Below, piece by piece: positions 43,853 to 55,321 of a stretch of 64,000 nt of DNA. Made by a program: the position numbers and the translations under genes. Every line of letters starts with the position of its first letter. Position 1 is the stretch's first letter. The notes beneath the pieces were generated by a model. The model saw only the letters and a list, made by a program, of their open reading frames with translations, was not told the DNA's origin and ran no database searches. The DNA is taken from assembly GCA_934436245.1 (NCBI GenBank), contig CAKSAM010000005.1:59405-123404 (forward strand), read 5' to 3'. Source of the stretch: an uncultured Acetatifactor sp. (GTDB taxonomy: Bacteria; Bacillota; Clostridia; Lachnospirales; Lachnospiraceae).

Positions 43853-44668
43853 TTACCGGGAAATCCGAATCTCTTCTACAAAGAAATAAGTGCGATAGAG
43901 ATAGCACAGTTCCTTCTCTGTGATGTAAAAGCCGTAATCGGCATTAAAATTTTCTTCGTTTTCTTCTTCAATAGAGCCTGCTGCCCGGATCTCGTCCCAG
44001 GTCTTCCCCAAAACTTCTTCCGGGGTGACTTCTTCGCCGGTGGCAACGGAGAGTGTCACGGGTATGTAATAGGATAATGGATGCGCTGCTCCTGCATAAT
44101 AAACCGTGTCATTAAAATGCAGGCTGACATACTCGTCATCCGCTAAAGTAATGCCATTGAATACCAGATAATTATCATCGTACCGCTGTCCCTCGGAAAG
44201 AGTTTCATCCACTAACTCATACGCTCCGGTGTGATTCTCCCCTTCTTCCTCATACTGCGCTCTGTATTCCTCATACATCTGCTGTAGATAATCATTCACT
44301 TTTGCATACTTCTCATCGGAAAAATAGAACTCATCCATTTCGTAGTAATAGGTCTTTTTCTCATCGTCATTGTAGAAGTCTTTCACAGTGTTGGAACATT
44401 CCCCGTAGTCTTCCCAGGGAAGCCATGCGTCCTCATCTTCGTAACCAGGACCTGTCGTGGATGCCGTAGTGTTGGAAACAGTCTCCGTGGATACTGTCGC
44501 TTCCATGGATTCACCAGTCTCTGAAGTGCTCTCTTCCGTTACCGCAGCCTCTGCGGATCCGATAATCTCTGAACTACTACTCCCTCCCACCGGATCACTC
44601 CCCTGTGCTCCGCAGGCAGACAGCCCCAGTGCCATAACTCCTGTGATAAAAATTAATTTGCCCCTCAT
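43853..44668 (-). CDS. Lipoprotein with DUF3298/RsiV-like domain
   Basis: Secreted lipoprotein of 271 residues: MRGKLIFITGVMALG then lipobox LSAC. A Ser/Thr/Glu-rich linker of about 60 residues is followed by an acidic domain. The segment GAYELVDETLSEGQ...YLVFNGITLADDEYVSLHF...YYAGAAHPLSYYIPVTLSVATGEEVTPEEVLG matches the DUF3298 (heat-shock-cognate/RsiV C-terminal) pattern, including the AHP motif. AAGGAGA stands before the ATG. Its role is unknown; related domains bind lysozyme in RsiV. Confidence 0.75.
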   Translation of the reverse strand: MRGKLIFITGVMALGLSACGAQGSDPVGGSSSSEIIGSAEAAVTEESTSETGESMEATVSTETVSNTTASTTGPGYEDEDAWLPWEDYGECSNTVKDFYNDDEKKTYYYEMDEFYFSDEKYAKVNDYLQQMYEEYRAQYEEEGENHTGAYELVDETLSEGQRYDDNYLVFNGITLADDEYVSLHFNDTVYYAGAAHPLSYYIPVTLSVATGEEVTPEEVLGKTWDEIRAAGSIEEENEENFNADYGFYITEKELCYLYRTYFFVEEIRISR

Positions 44669-44787
44669 TTTGTATCTCTCCTTATGTATTTTATTGTAAC
44701 CGAACGCTTCCCCCGTCCATTACAAGCATAAGCTTAACATACTATAGCATCATAGTTGCATCATGTACAACTCTTCCGATTTATTAT

Positions 44788-45383
44788 TCAATTATCTTTT
44801 CCCTCAATAATCGTCTTTACCTCTTCTATTGTTTTATCTGTTGCAGATGCAATCTGTTCTATGGAAAGACCATTTTTATACATTTTTGTAATGAGTCCTG
44901 CCTCACCCTCTGCACGCCCAATTGCGATACCTTCTTCCTTAACTCCCTGGCTCAAATTACACATAGTACTCATATCCTTTCTGAAATTCTCTTCTAATGG
45001 GATATCATATTCCTTTCCTATAATGTCCAGCTTCTCATCTATAGTAAGCTCTCTGTATAATAATGCTCCCAACAGACGATGTAACTCGTAGGTCTCATCA
45101 TGTTCCGGCAGTTCCTTTGCAAGACCTATCATAATGATATTCAACAGATCCAGATGGAATAGACACATTTGATGTCATCGTAGCTTGAATTCTCAAAATC
45201 CCGTTCTTTCTGGGAAGAAATCAATCTGCTCACGTAGAAGACTGCCCGGTTCAGGATCTCATATTCGCCGGGTTCATCCTTTTGTGCTTCCACATTAATG
45301 ATGATCTGTGACAGTCCATCCTTCATCCGCACATAGAATACAATGTCAAAACGCACCAGGCCTTCGTTCAGTTCCTGATTCTA
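44788..45383 (-). pseudogene. Decayed Rpn/PD-(D/E)XK transposase-like nuclease gene
   Basis: Two open frames together resemble an Rpn family protein. The upstream part reads NQELNEGLVRFDIVFYVRMKDG...INVEAQKDEPGEYEILNRAVFYVSRLIS, the nuclease core with the E-x-Q motif. A TAG precedes NQEL, so about the first 100 residues are lost. After YSIWIC the frame breaks, and the second frame resumes at LDLLNIIMIGL with the typical C-terminal region (GIAIGRAEGEAGLITKMYKNGLSIEQIASAT). About 50 residues are missing at the junction. It is therefore a pseudogene with 5' truncation plus internal deletion. Confidence 0.82.
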
Positions 45384-45610
45384 TAATTTAGGGAATTGGA
45401 TGGGACATCAGCTTTCGCTGACATAGAAATTTTCATAAGTGAAATGTACTTATACGCGAAGTATAACTTATAATTCCTAATAAGGCAATAAATATATTTT
45501 AATATCTAAATAAAATTGTCTTTTAAGTGCAATAGTATAATTACCCCTTAAAAGACAATTCTGTAAATCGGAATTTACCACGGTGATTTCTTATTAAATA
45601 ATCCGGTTAC
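45384..45610. other. Intergenic region with a 14-bp hairpin
   Basis: AATTGTCTTTTAAG pairs perfectly with CTTAAAAGACAATT at 45514-45560 (loop 19), downstream of the minus-strand lipoprotein gene and perhaps its terminator. Smaller hairpins GTCAGC/GCTGAC and TTATAC/GTATAA lie at 45410-45470. No gene seen. Confidence 0.55.
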
Positions 45611-46057
45611 TTACTTCGATATTATTTCAACAGTCGGCGATATGCTCTCCAAGCCGAGTTCGCCATCTTCCGCAACTCTATAATTAGTAACATCTATTGA
45701 ATACATATAGTCCGAAATATCTGGATTTTTCTCATCAGCCGGAATCTCAACTTCAAATGTTTTGAACTCAAACACATAAACCGTTCCTTCAACAAGCTTT
45801 CCGGTCATATCTTCCTGAAAGCGAAGTAAAAAGGGTGCAGTCTGAAAGAAGTGAACTACGGCAACCGTTTTTCCCGGAAGCGCACAGTAATCAGGCAAGA
45901 GTTGCTCAACGGTAGCTGTAAAAGATCCCGAAAACTGTGCAAAGTACTTTTTGTTTTCGGTCATTTGCTGCGTATCTGAACTTTGATCATTATTTCCACA
46001 GCCAGCCAATGAAAAAACCAACACAAGACAAAGAACCATTGCAATAATCTTTTTCAT
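45611..46057 (-). CDS. Small lipoprotein of unknown function
   Basis: 148 residues. MKKIIAMVLCLVLVFS then lipobox LAGC at about residue 20, and an Asn/Gln/Ser-rich linker. The compact domain TATVEQLLPDYCALPGKTVAVVHFF...VYVFEFKTFEVEI is probably a small beta-barrel exposed on the cell surface. GGGAGGA precedes the ATG. No family is recognised, and there is no operon partner in the same direction within 100 bases. Confidence 0.75.
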   Translation of the reverse strand: MKKIIAMVLCLVLVFSLAGCGNNDQSSDTQQMTENKKYFAQFSGSFTATVEQLLPDYCALPGKTVAVVHFFQTAPFLLRFQEDMTGKLVEGTVYVFEFKTFEVEIPADEKNPDISDYMYSIDVTNYRVAEDGELGLESISPTVEIISK

Positions 46058-46171
46058 ACTGTTTCCTCCCTCAAATTGCGATTTAGTTCAATTCACTTTT
46101 ATCATATAAAAAAGCCTCCCTTTCAAATATTATTATATTCAAAAAGGAGAGCTTTTTCCACTAATATTTCA

Positions 46172-47491
46172 CTATCCTTCCACCTGCTCCGCTGTCTTGC
46201 CGGTATACTGCACAGCAATGCGGTTCTCGGGATGGGCGTCCGTCAGGTACAGCACACACAGGAAGATCCATTCTAAAGGTTTCATGATAAAATACACCAG
46301 ATCCGCCGTGTATTTACTGTGGATCAGTCTCGCCACAGGGAACCCGTAAGTATCATAAAAATGACGCAGTGCCCGGTGGAAGCCGGGAGTCCGTTCTTCC
46401 AACACCTGTTCAAAAGCATTGGCGATGCACAACTGACGGTTCACAATGACTTCATGCCCATGCCGCCTCCCCAGGCGGATAGGCTTTACGACCTTTTCAT
46501 GACCGCCGGCAGCTACCGTGCAGAGATAATGTTCATCATACATGACATTCTGCGGTGCCTGCCTGAGAGACAGGTTCCAGTCGCTGGTCTCCGTGAATGC
46601 TTTAATCACAGAATCCGGTGCCTGCCCGAACAGCATGAGGATTGCGATCAGAATCCCCAACAGCGGGAACATCAATACCAGTCCCAGCACCGGCCACCAT
46701 GCAGCCTTCCGCAAAATGTTGTCACCCCAACGCAGTACCGGATTCCGCTGAATCTTCCCCGTCCCAAAGTGTTCCGCCTCCGCATTCTGCATCAGTGCAT
46801 TCCACTCCCGTATTTTCTTCAGAAGCAGTCGCACCACTAGCAGCACACAGCACAGTGGAAATAATAGCAAATATCCATCAAGCAAAATCGTCGGCTTGAA
46901 TATCTGTACTGTGAACAGGATCAGCTCCAGCAGTCCCAGGTACATTGCTGAAATCGACAGGACTGTCACAAGGGGCGGCAGCTTCCGAAGCGGAATGCTC
47001 TGCAGAATCTCATACCCTATAAATGCCAGCAGCAGGAGTACTATAAAAGTAACCATGGAACCACTGTAAATCGGTGTATGTTTATTGGAATTGCTTAACT
47101 GCGTCTGCCAGTCAGCGGATGTCACATCCCTAATCAACCCCAAATAACAAATTTCATAGAATCCGCCCAGCCAAAATACATGCTGATCAAACAGCCAGTC
47201 TCCCTTCACCGGGTGCCCTCGTTCCTCACAGATCAGGCAGATTACTTCACTGATTGTCAGCACCACAGGAAATACCAGTACCGCTCCCATTAAAATTGCC
47301 CAGGTAAACATTTCTGTAAAAGCCTTAATGATCTCCCATACATAATCTCTTTGCTCATAATGAATAACAGAGGCTATGATCGTAAAAAGCGCATAGCCCA
47401 GTCCGATAAATATAGAAATCAGCCATGCAAGCAACACCGGATGCTTTTTATAAAACTTTATTTTTTCCGTATTCATTTCTTTATTTTCCAT
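46172..47491 (-). CDS. DUF6688-like integral membrane protein
   Basis: 439 residues with about eight predicted helices in the first 320 (LLAWLISIFIGLGYALF; FTWAILMGAVLVFPVVLTISEVICL; VTFIVLLLLAFIGYEIL). A C-terminal soluble block, HYLCTVAAGGHEKVVKPIRLGRRHGHEVIVNRQL then IANAFEQVLEER..PGFHRALRHFYDTYGFPVA, matches my memory of the DUF6688 family signature. It overlaps the DUF4173-like gene by 11 bases, so the pair is co-translated. Function unknown. Confidence 0.65.
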   Translation of the reverse strand: MENKEMNTEKIKFYKKHPVLLAWLISIFIGLGYALFTIIASVIHYEQRDYVWEIIKAFTEMFTWAILMGAVLVFPVVLTISEVICLICEERGHPVKGDWLFDQHVFWLGGFYEICYLGLIRDVTSADWQTQLSNSNKHTPIYSGSMVTFIVLLLLAFIGYEILQSIPLRKLPPLVTVLSISAMYLGLLELILFTVQIFKPTILLDGYLLLFPLCCVLLVVRLLLKKIREWNALMQNAEAEHFGTGKIQRNPVLRWGDNILRKAAWWPVLGLVLMFPLLGILIAILMLFGQAPDSVIKAFTETSDWNLSLRQAPQNVMYDEHYLCTVAAGGHEKVVKPIRLGRRHGHEVIVNRQLCIANAFEQVLEERTPGFHRALRHFYDTYGFPVARLIHSKYTADLVYFIMKPLEWIFLCVLYLTDAHPENRIAVQYTGKTAEQVEG

Positions 47492-49163
47492 CGATTCTTG
47501 CCTCTATCTGTTTCCGCGCCATATATCTGGAAATATTAAATGTCCGCAGAGATGTCTGATCCAGACGCTTCTTATTATGTTCAAAGTAATAATATCCGAA
47601 TCCTTTCGGCTGGTAACTCCCCCACCACTGAGCCTGCGTATTTTCACTCATAATATCCGTAGGGTTCTCCAGTTCATAGGCGCCAAAATCATACCCAAGG
47701 CTCTCCATATAAGGAATAATGGCCGGTGCCGCATCCGCACTGAGATCACTCAGATAAGAGTAGTCATTATATTCCGATCCCCGGAAAAACGGTCCGGCGA
47801 AAAAATCATCTCCATAATCCTGCGCCACAGATTCTTCCCAGCCCGTACCGTCCGCGCCGGGTGCATTGGCAATATTCACTCTGGCTATAATATAGTCGGG
47901 ATGGCTGAAGGACAATGCCAGATACAGCACGGTCACCATCACGACACCATAGCGGAACAGTGGGAAGCTTTCCCTGTAAATATTGATCAGCACTCCGATA
48001 AACATGACAAATAACACCGTCAGCATCCACAATACGAAGATCCGCAGGAAAGTCAGATAATAATACCGGATGTAAATGATCATACGCATTACGCTGGACG
48101 CGATCATAATAAAAGTACATAATGACATAATCGTCATAATTACTTTCAGTACCTTACTCTCCCTAAAAAAGCTGAGGCACACCAATACCAGGATCAGGTT
48201 CAGAATGCTGACAGCCAGCAGCTGGAAAAAGCCCTCTCTTGCATACTGTGCGTAAGTATAGCCCTCCGGCAGCTGCATTTTCCCTAAGAACAATCCGAAG
48301 ATCTGAATCCCGGAAAACAGCAGATATAAAAGTGACAGTAGTGACATAATTGTAATTGCCAGTACCGGCTCACCCTTTCTGCGATCCTTCACTTCCTCCG
48401 GGATGCTTCTCTTACACAGATAGGAGGTCAGTGCATAGGAAGTAAAGAACAGAAACGTTACCCGGATGACTACGTTAAATACATTGCCCGGACGGATCCA
48501 GTTCATGAAATCCACTGTCATCTTGCGGAACACCGCATCGGCAGAGCTTAACAGTCCGGCGGCAATGAGCAGAATGGGCAGTGCGATCACCACTCCCAGC
48601 AGCCCATACCATACCTTTTTATTTACTTTTCCCTTTTCACGAAAATAGGCTTTGCCATCGGAAAAAGGCTTCCCCAGTTCCCCGAAGCTCATAACCACCA
48701 ATTGACAGATGCTTCCCACATATTTTCCAAGCTTCCACTTTGTGGTATCAAAATATTGATTCAGCAGCAGACACATCACTAGCAGAAACACCGCCAGCTT
48801 GTTCAGACCTATGATCGCCCATCCGTCGGTGCAGAAGGTGGATACCCCCAGCAGCAGAATGCTGATCATGTAAAAGGCGCTTCCTTTTTTCAAGGTAATC
48901 TCCAGTTTTGACAGCGAGAAGACAAAATACAGTAAAGTGCCTGCGAGAAAAAAAGGGAAAGTGATCCCCGAGCCGTTCCGGAACATACAAAATGCATAGA
49001 ACACGGCATAGAGAAACGTCACCGGTCCGAAGAAATTATAGTGCTCCTGCAAGCGCTTTGTCTCCACAGTCTCTGTCTTTTCCACCACCCGGACTACGTT
49101 CTGCCCGGAAATCTGTCCCTGATTCACTGAATTTGTTTCCTGTACTACTGTATTTTCCTGCAT
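47481..49163 (-). CDS. DUF4173/DUF4153-like polytopic membrane protein
   Basis: 560 residues. A short Gln/Asn-rich cytoplasmic start is followed by about twelve predicted helices to residue 425, then a C-terminal soluble tail (NIANAPGADGTGWEESV; FNISRYMARKQIEARIDG). The helix pattern and the YARIHILTRYAR-like position (TYAQYAREGFFQLLAVSILNLILVLV) are typical of the DUF4173/DUF4153 group. GGGGGAG stands before the ATG. It heads a small operon with the DUF6688-like gene and is preceded at 49186 by a regulator gene. Function unknown. Confidence 0.7.
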   Translation of the reverse strand: MQENTVVQETNSVNQGQISGQNVVRVVEKTETVETKRLQEHYNFFGPVTFLYAVFYAFCMFRNGSGITFPFFLAGTLLYFVFSLSKLEITLKKGSAFYMISILLLGVSTFCTDGWAIIGLNKLAVFLLVMCLLLNQYFDTTKWKLGKYVGSICQLVVMSFGELGKPFSDGKAYFREKGKVNKKVWYGLLGVVIALPILLIAAGLLSSADAVFRKMTVDFMNWIRPGNVFNVVIRVTFLFFTSYALTSYLCKRSIPEEVKDRRKGEPVLAITIMSLLSLLYLLFSGIQIFGLFLGKMQLPEGYTYAQYAREGFFQLLAVSILNLILVLVCLSFFRESKVLKVIMTIMSLCTFIMIASSVMRMIIYIRYYYLTFLRIFVLWMLTVLFVMFIGVLINIYRESFPLFRYGVVMVTVLYLALSFSHPDYIIARVNIANAPGADGTGWEESVAQDYGDDFFAGPFFRGSEYNDYSYLSDLSADAAPAIIPYMESLGYDFGAYELENPTDIMSENTQAQWWGSYQPKGFGYYYFEHNKKRLDQTSLRTFNISRYMARKQIEARIDGK

Positions 49164-49185
49164 TATGATCTCCCCCTTCCAGGTT

Positions 49186-49413
49186 TTATTTGGTTTCCTC
49201 TTCTATTGTGTCTTCTACATACTCCAGAATGTCTCCGGGCTGGCAATGCAGTACCTCACAGATGGATTCCAGTGTAGAGAAACGGATGGCTTTTGCTTTA
49301 TTATTTTTCAGGATGGATAAATTTGCCTGTGTCAGATCCACCTGATTCGCCAGTTCCGTCAGACTGATCTTCCGCTTTGCCATCATTACATCCAGATTTA
49401 CAATGATTCCCAT
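49186..49413 (-). CDS. XRE-family helix-turn-helix regulator (YozG-like)
   Basis: A 75-residue Cro/C1-type DNA-binding protein. The HTH is MAKRKISLTELANQVDLTQANLSILKNNKAKAIRFSTLESIC (helices split at LTELANQV and TQANLSILK), with the usual LHCQPGDILEY end. The ATG at 49413 follows GAAAGG; the longer frame lacks a site. It follows a DUF2975 gene, a very common pairing in which the regulator is thought to control the membrane protein. Confidence 0.9.
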   Translation of the reverse strand: MGIIVNLDVMMAKRKISLTELANQVDLTQANLSILKNNKAKAIRFSTLESICEVLHCQPGDILEYVEDTIEEETK

Positions 49414-49504
49414 AATAGATGCCTTTCTAATTTTGAATTTCCGTTCAGCCGGCGTCATTTGCATAGTCGCATATCACACGCTCTATCACTTCGTGACTGA
49501 ATTT

Positions 49505-49990
49505 TTAGATCGTTAAGTCGTTTTCTTCCTTGTAGCGCACGGCTTCTTCAAATACCATTGCCAGCACTTTGCTGAACATGCCTGCAATGATAAATACCAG
49601 AATAATCACCAGCATGGCAATGGTCAGGTACACCACACATCTCACAGCACTCATGGCCGCGATGAAAAAGCTTAAGTCTCCCATTCTCCTAAGGCTCGCC
49701 ACATTTTCCGGTACAAAGCAGTTCTCGTTAAGCACCGTGCCAAACATCTTGCGCAGTTCATTGACCAACAATAACGCCAGTACACCCAGGATGGCGAATA
49801 TGATCACCGCCGGAAGGTAATGCTCCTCCACCGCCTCCAGATATTTTCCTATGTATTTGAGACTAAGCGGCAGGCTTATCGTCACCAGGATTCCCGAATA
49901 GAACATGAAATCCAGCAGGTACTTTGTCCCCTTCGCCAAAGATAACTTTTTCTCCCGCAGCTCCTTTTCCGACAATTGTTTCTTCTCCAT
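49505..49990 (-). CDS. DUF2975 membrane protein
   Basis: 161 residues with four predicted helices (YLLDFMFYSGILVTISLPL; AVIIFAILGVLALLLV; FIAAMSAVRCVVYLTIAMLV; IILVFIIAGMFS) and the conserved loop GTVLNENCFVPENVASLRRMG that marks DUF2975. The ATG at 49990 follows GAAAGAGG. It is paired with the XRE regulator 92 bases downstream. Function unknown. An AT-rich 15-bp inverted repeat at 50047-50085 lies just upstream. Confidence 0.88.
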   Translation of the reverse strand: MEKKQLSEKELREKKLSLAKGTKYLLDFMFYSGILVTISLPLSLKYIGKYLEAVEEHYLPAVIIFAILGVLALLLVNELRKMFGTVLNENCFVPENVASLRRMGDLSFFIAAMSAVRCVVYLTIAMLVIILVFIIAGMFSKVLAMVFEEAVRYKEENDLTI

Positions 49991-50046
49991 AATGAATACC
50001 TCTTTCCTTCTTGGTAGCCTTAACATATCACTCTATGATACGAATG

Positions 50047-50085
50047 TCAATATAAATTTATTGATATTCGATAAATTTATATTGA
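50047..50085. promoter_or_regulatory. 15-bp perfect inverted repeat upstream of the DUF2975-XRE operon
   Basis: TCAATATAAATTTAT pairs with ATAAATTTATATTGA, spacer of 9. It stands about 60-95 bases upstream of the start codon, a fitting place for the operator of the neighbouring XRE regulator. Confidence 0.55.
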
Positions 50086-50256
50086 ATATCGCATATTCTT
50101 CTATATATTGTAACTTATACCAGAAGAAAATACCTGTTTTTTCATTGCAAATCAAAATAATGCTGGAATTATTAACATGAATGAAAATAATTGATATAGA
50201 CATTCTCAGTGCTTTTTTTTACAATGAAAGCAGTAAAAAAGAAAAGGAGGATTTTT

Positions 50257-51744
50257 ATGGAATCCGTTTTACTGTCCGCACGCTGTACTGCCAACACCGC
50301 AACTGTGTTCTGGAATAAGCCGGAAAATGCCAATGCCGACACAGTATATGAAGTTTCTCTCGATGGTGGACATTCTGTTCACACAAATCGGACACATTAT
50401 ACATTCACAGAATTGATACCCAATACTGAATATTGTGTTACTGTCTACAATATCGGCAGTATCCGCATCTGTACCTCACCTGCACGGCACCGCATCTATG
50501 TAACGGAAGAGCCCTACAATGCCGTGGGTGATGGAAAAACGCTGAATACTGCCGCACTCCAACAGGCTTTTACAGACTGCGGACCAAATGACGAAGTATA
50601 CTTTCCCGCCGGAATCTATCTGACCGGAGCTCTTGATCTACATAGTTGTATGTCCGTGTATCTGGAGAAAGATGCTGTTTTACAGGGAAGTTCTGATCCA
50701 ACAGATTATCTGCCTCGTATCTGGAGCCGCTTTGAAGGCACGGAGCAGAAATGTTACCGCAGTCTTTTAAACGCCGGACAGCTTGATCATACCGCAGGTG
50801 CAAATTGCGAAAACATCCTGCTTTATGGGAAAGGAACCATTAGTGGCGGTGGGCATGTTCTGGCTGAACGCATGATCGATATCGAACGGGAAAATCTCAA
50901 AGAATATCTTGCCCAAAATGCTGCTCTGGTTGCCACCTGTGAGAATGACCGTACCATTCCGGGACGTGTCCGCGGACGACTTATTAATTTAAGCAACTGC
51001 TCCCATATTCGTATTACAGGGCTGACTTTACAAAACGGTGCAGCATGGAATGTACATATGATCTACTGTGATGACATTGTGACTGACCACTGCAGGCTTC
51101 GCTCCAGCGGTATTTGGAACGGCGATGGCTGGGACCCGGATTCTTCCACAAACTGCACTCTATTTGCAACGGATTTTGAAACCGAAGATGACTCCGTTGC
51201 CATCAAATCCGGTAAGAATCCAGAAGGTAATGCCATTAATCGTCCTACAAAACATATCCGCGTATTTGACTGTCACAGCAACGGCGGTCATGGTATCTGT
51301 ATTGGCAGTGAAATGTCCGGCGGTGTCGCGGATGTGCAAATTTGGGATTGCGATATAGCTGCTTCTTCCAATGGCATTGAAATCAAAGGAACCCCTAAGC
51401 GTGGTGGATATGTGCGCAATGTCGCTGTACGCGACTGTACCTTCCCCCGCCTGCTCATTCATTCTGTTCCATACAATGATGATGGCATTCCTGCTCCAGA
51501 GCCGCCTTATTTTGAAGATTTCCACTTTGAACGGCTGCATCTGACCGGGCAAAAACAGGAGCACGGCACAGTGGAATCCGTTGCCCCCATTGAAATTGAT
51601 GGTTTTACTGCACCTGGGCATAAAATCAAAAATGTACTTTTGTCAGACTGTGTACTGCCGCCGAATGCGAAGCTTCTGCTTTCGAGATATGATGCACTGA
51701 CAATTTCCAATTTACACACGGAAGAGGACCAAGCTACATCCTGA
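50257..51744 (+). CDS. Glycoside hydrolase family 28 with N-terminal fibronectin-III-like domain
   Basis: Predicted pectin-oligosaccharide hydrolase, 495 residues. Residues 1-85 look like a small FN3-type sandwich (TVFWNKPENANADTVYEVSLDG; YTFTELIPNTEYCVTVYN). The beta-helix then follows (AVGDGKTLNTAALQQAFTDCG), with catalytic motifs NGDGWDPDSSTN and TEDDSVAIKSGKN (paired Asp) and GGHGICIGSEMSGG (His, Gly). There is no signal peptide, so it is cytoplasmic. AAAGGAGG precedes the ATG. It may be co-transcribed with the following MATE and beta-glucuronidase genes, all plus strand. Confidence 0.92.
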   Translation: MESVLLSARCTANTATVFWNKPENANADTVYEVSLDGGHSVHTNRTHYTFTELIPNTEYCVTVYNIGSIRICTSPARHRIYVTEEPYNAVGDGKTLNTAALQQAFTDCGPNDEVYFPAGIYLTGALDLHSCMSVYLEKDAVLQGSSDPTDYLPRIWSRFEGTEQKCYRSLLNAGQLDHTAGANCENILLYGKGTISGGGHVLAERMIDIERENLKEYLAQNAALVATCENDRTIPGRVRGRLINLSNCSHIRITGLTLQNGAAWNVHMIYCDDIVTDHCRLRSSGIWNGDGWDPDSSTNCTLFATDFETEDDSVAIKSGKNPEGNAINRPTKHIRVFDCHSNGGHGICIGSEMSGGVADVQIWDCDIAASSNGIEIKGTPKRGGYVRNVAVRDCTFPRLLIHSVPYNDDGIPAPEPPYFEDFHFERLHLTGQKQEHGTVESVAPIEIDGFTAPGHKIKNVLLSDCVLPPNAKLLLSRYDALTISNLHTEEDQATS

Positions 51745-51854
51745 TACTCCGTAGCATTACGATTATATTACAATGGAGAATATCAGTATCAACTGATGAA
51801 TTTTTACATTCTACAATTTAAATATTTCCATTTTTACAAAGCGGGTGATTGTCA

Positions 51855-53204
51855 ATGAATATGAGTAAAATCGATATGACACAAGGTTCTATTTTAGGCC
51901 GCGCAGCACAGTTTGCATTGCCGATCTGCATCGGAAATATCTTACAGCAGTTATACGGAACCGTTGATACTTTGGTCATCGGTAATTTCTGTGATGCATC
52001 CGCTTTGGCCGCTGTAGCCACAAGTTCCCAGCCACTGGAGATTCTTTTGTGTATCTTTCTTGGCATTGGTTCCGGAATATCCATCCTGATTTCACAAGCG
52101 GCAGGTGCCTCCGATGCAGATCAACTGCGTAAGCTTGCACAAACCGCAGTGTTTTTTCTGTACGCTGCCAGTCTGCCGCTTACGTTGTTAGGCGTAGCTG
52201 CCGGACCGTTCCTTCTCAGGCTGATGAAGGTTCCTGCCGATGCCATGCCCTATGCCATTGTGTATCTGCGTATCACAACGTTAGGTATTCTCGGCAATAT
52301 GGGATATAACTTTAACGCAGGCATTTTACGGGGTCTGGGAAACAGTACTTCTTCGCTGTTATTTCTTGGCATTTCCTGCGTTACCAATATTGTTCTGGAC
52401 CTTATACTGACTGCCGGTTTAGGAATGGGCGTCACCGGTGTTGCCATCGCAACTGCTGCCTCACTGTTTCTGTCCTGGATACTCAGCATCTTCTACATCC
52501 GTCATACTTATCCTGCCATGAATTTTCCTGTTTTTGCGCATGGTTTTGACCTTCCTATTCTTCATGAAATGTTAAAGATCGGCCTGCCGCTCGGACTGAA
52601 TACCGCACTTTATTCTGTCGGTCATGTGCTGCTTCAGGCACTTTATAACACGCTTGGGTCCACCTTCGTAGCCGGATGCTCTGTTGCCGGTAAAGTCAGT
52701 GGCATTGCTAATATTGCCATTACTTCCTATTCTTCTGCGGCTACTGTGTTTGCCGGGCAGAACCTTGGTGCCCGGAACTACCGTCGTTTATGCCGTGGGG
52801 CATGGCAGATACCGCTCTGTTCCGGCATCGTCACCCTTGCAGGGGGATTACTGGTGACTGCTTTTTGCCGTCCTCTGCTAATGTTGTTCAGCCGTGATCC
52901 TGCCGTATTGGCTTTTGCACAGCGATATACTTATCTTGTTCTGCCATTCACCTGGGCCTACGCCGTGTTCAATGGCATTATGTGCTTTATCAATGGTATC
53001 GGAGAGATTCGCTATCCCACCATCGTAAATATTCTGCTATTATGGGTTGTCCGAATCCCTGCCGCTTATCTCATCATGTATGCCGGCTATGGCGAATATG
53101 CCATGGTCAGTGTTTCCGCCAGCTTTATTACCGGCATGATTGCCATGCTCTTCTACTTTAAATCCAGGCGCTGGGGCGCTATTTGCGCCCTTGCAAAAAA
53201 ATAG
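51855..53204 (+). CDS. MATE family efflux transporter
   Basis: 449 residues with twelve predicted helices. It opens ILGRAAQFALPICIGNILQQLYGTVDTLVIGNF, and the second half begins KIGLPLGLNTALYSVGHVLLQALYNTLG. The ATG at 51855 has GGGTG upstream; a TTG at 51849 or ATG at 51861 is possible. It sits between GH28 and beta-glucuronidase genes, so it might move products or aglycones of glycoside breakdown, which is inference only. Confidence 0.9.
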   Translation: MNMSKIDMTQGSILGRAAQFALPICIGNILQQLYGTVDTLVIGNFCDASALAAVATSSQPLEILLCIFLGIGSGISILISQAAGASDADQLRKLAQTAVFFLYAASLPLTLLGVAAGPFLLRLMKVPADAMPYAIVYLRITTLGILGNMGYNFNAGILRGLGNSTSSLLFLGISCVTNIVLDLILTAGLGMGVTGVAIATAASLFLSWILSIFYIRHTYPAMNFPVFAHGFDLPILHEMLKIGLPLGLNTALYSVGHVLLQALYNTLGSTFVAGCSVAGKVSGIANIAITSYSSAATVFAGQNLGARNYRRLCRGAWQIPLCSGIVTLAGGLLVTAFCRPLLMLFSRDPAVLAFAQRYTYLVLPFTWAYAVFNGIMCFINGIGEIRYPTIVNILLLWVVRIPAAYLIMYAGYGEYAMVSVSASFITGMIAMLFYFKSRRWGAICALAKK

Positions 53205-53227
53205 GAATACCCACCATTAATTACTGA

Positions 53228-55168
<1,941 letters not shown>

Positions 55169-55321
55169 GATATATCACGATAAAACAGCAGCGATACCTG
55201 ACATATCACTGCTGTTCTTATTATGTTCTTATTATGTTCTTATTCTTTAGATACCGTATCATTAAATTCCGCTATTTTCCTATTCTGCGAGAAAAGGATG
55301 CATAGAATAGTCTTCCTGCCA

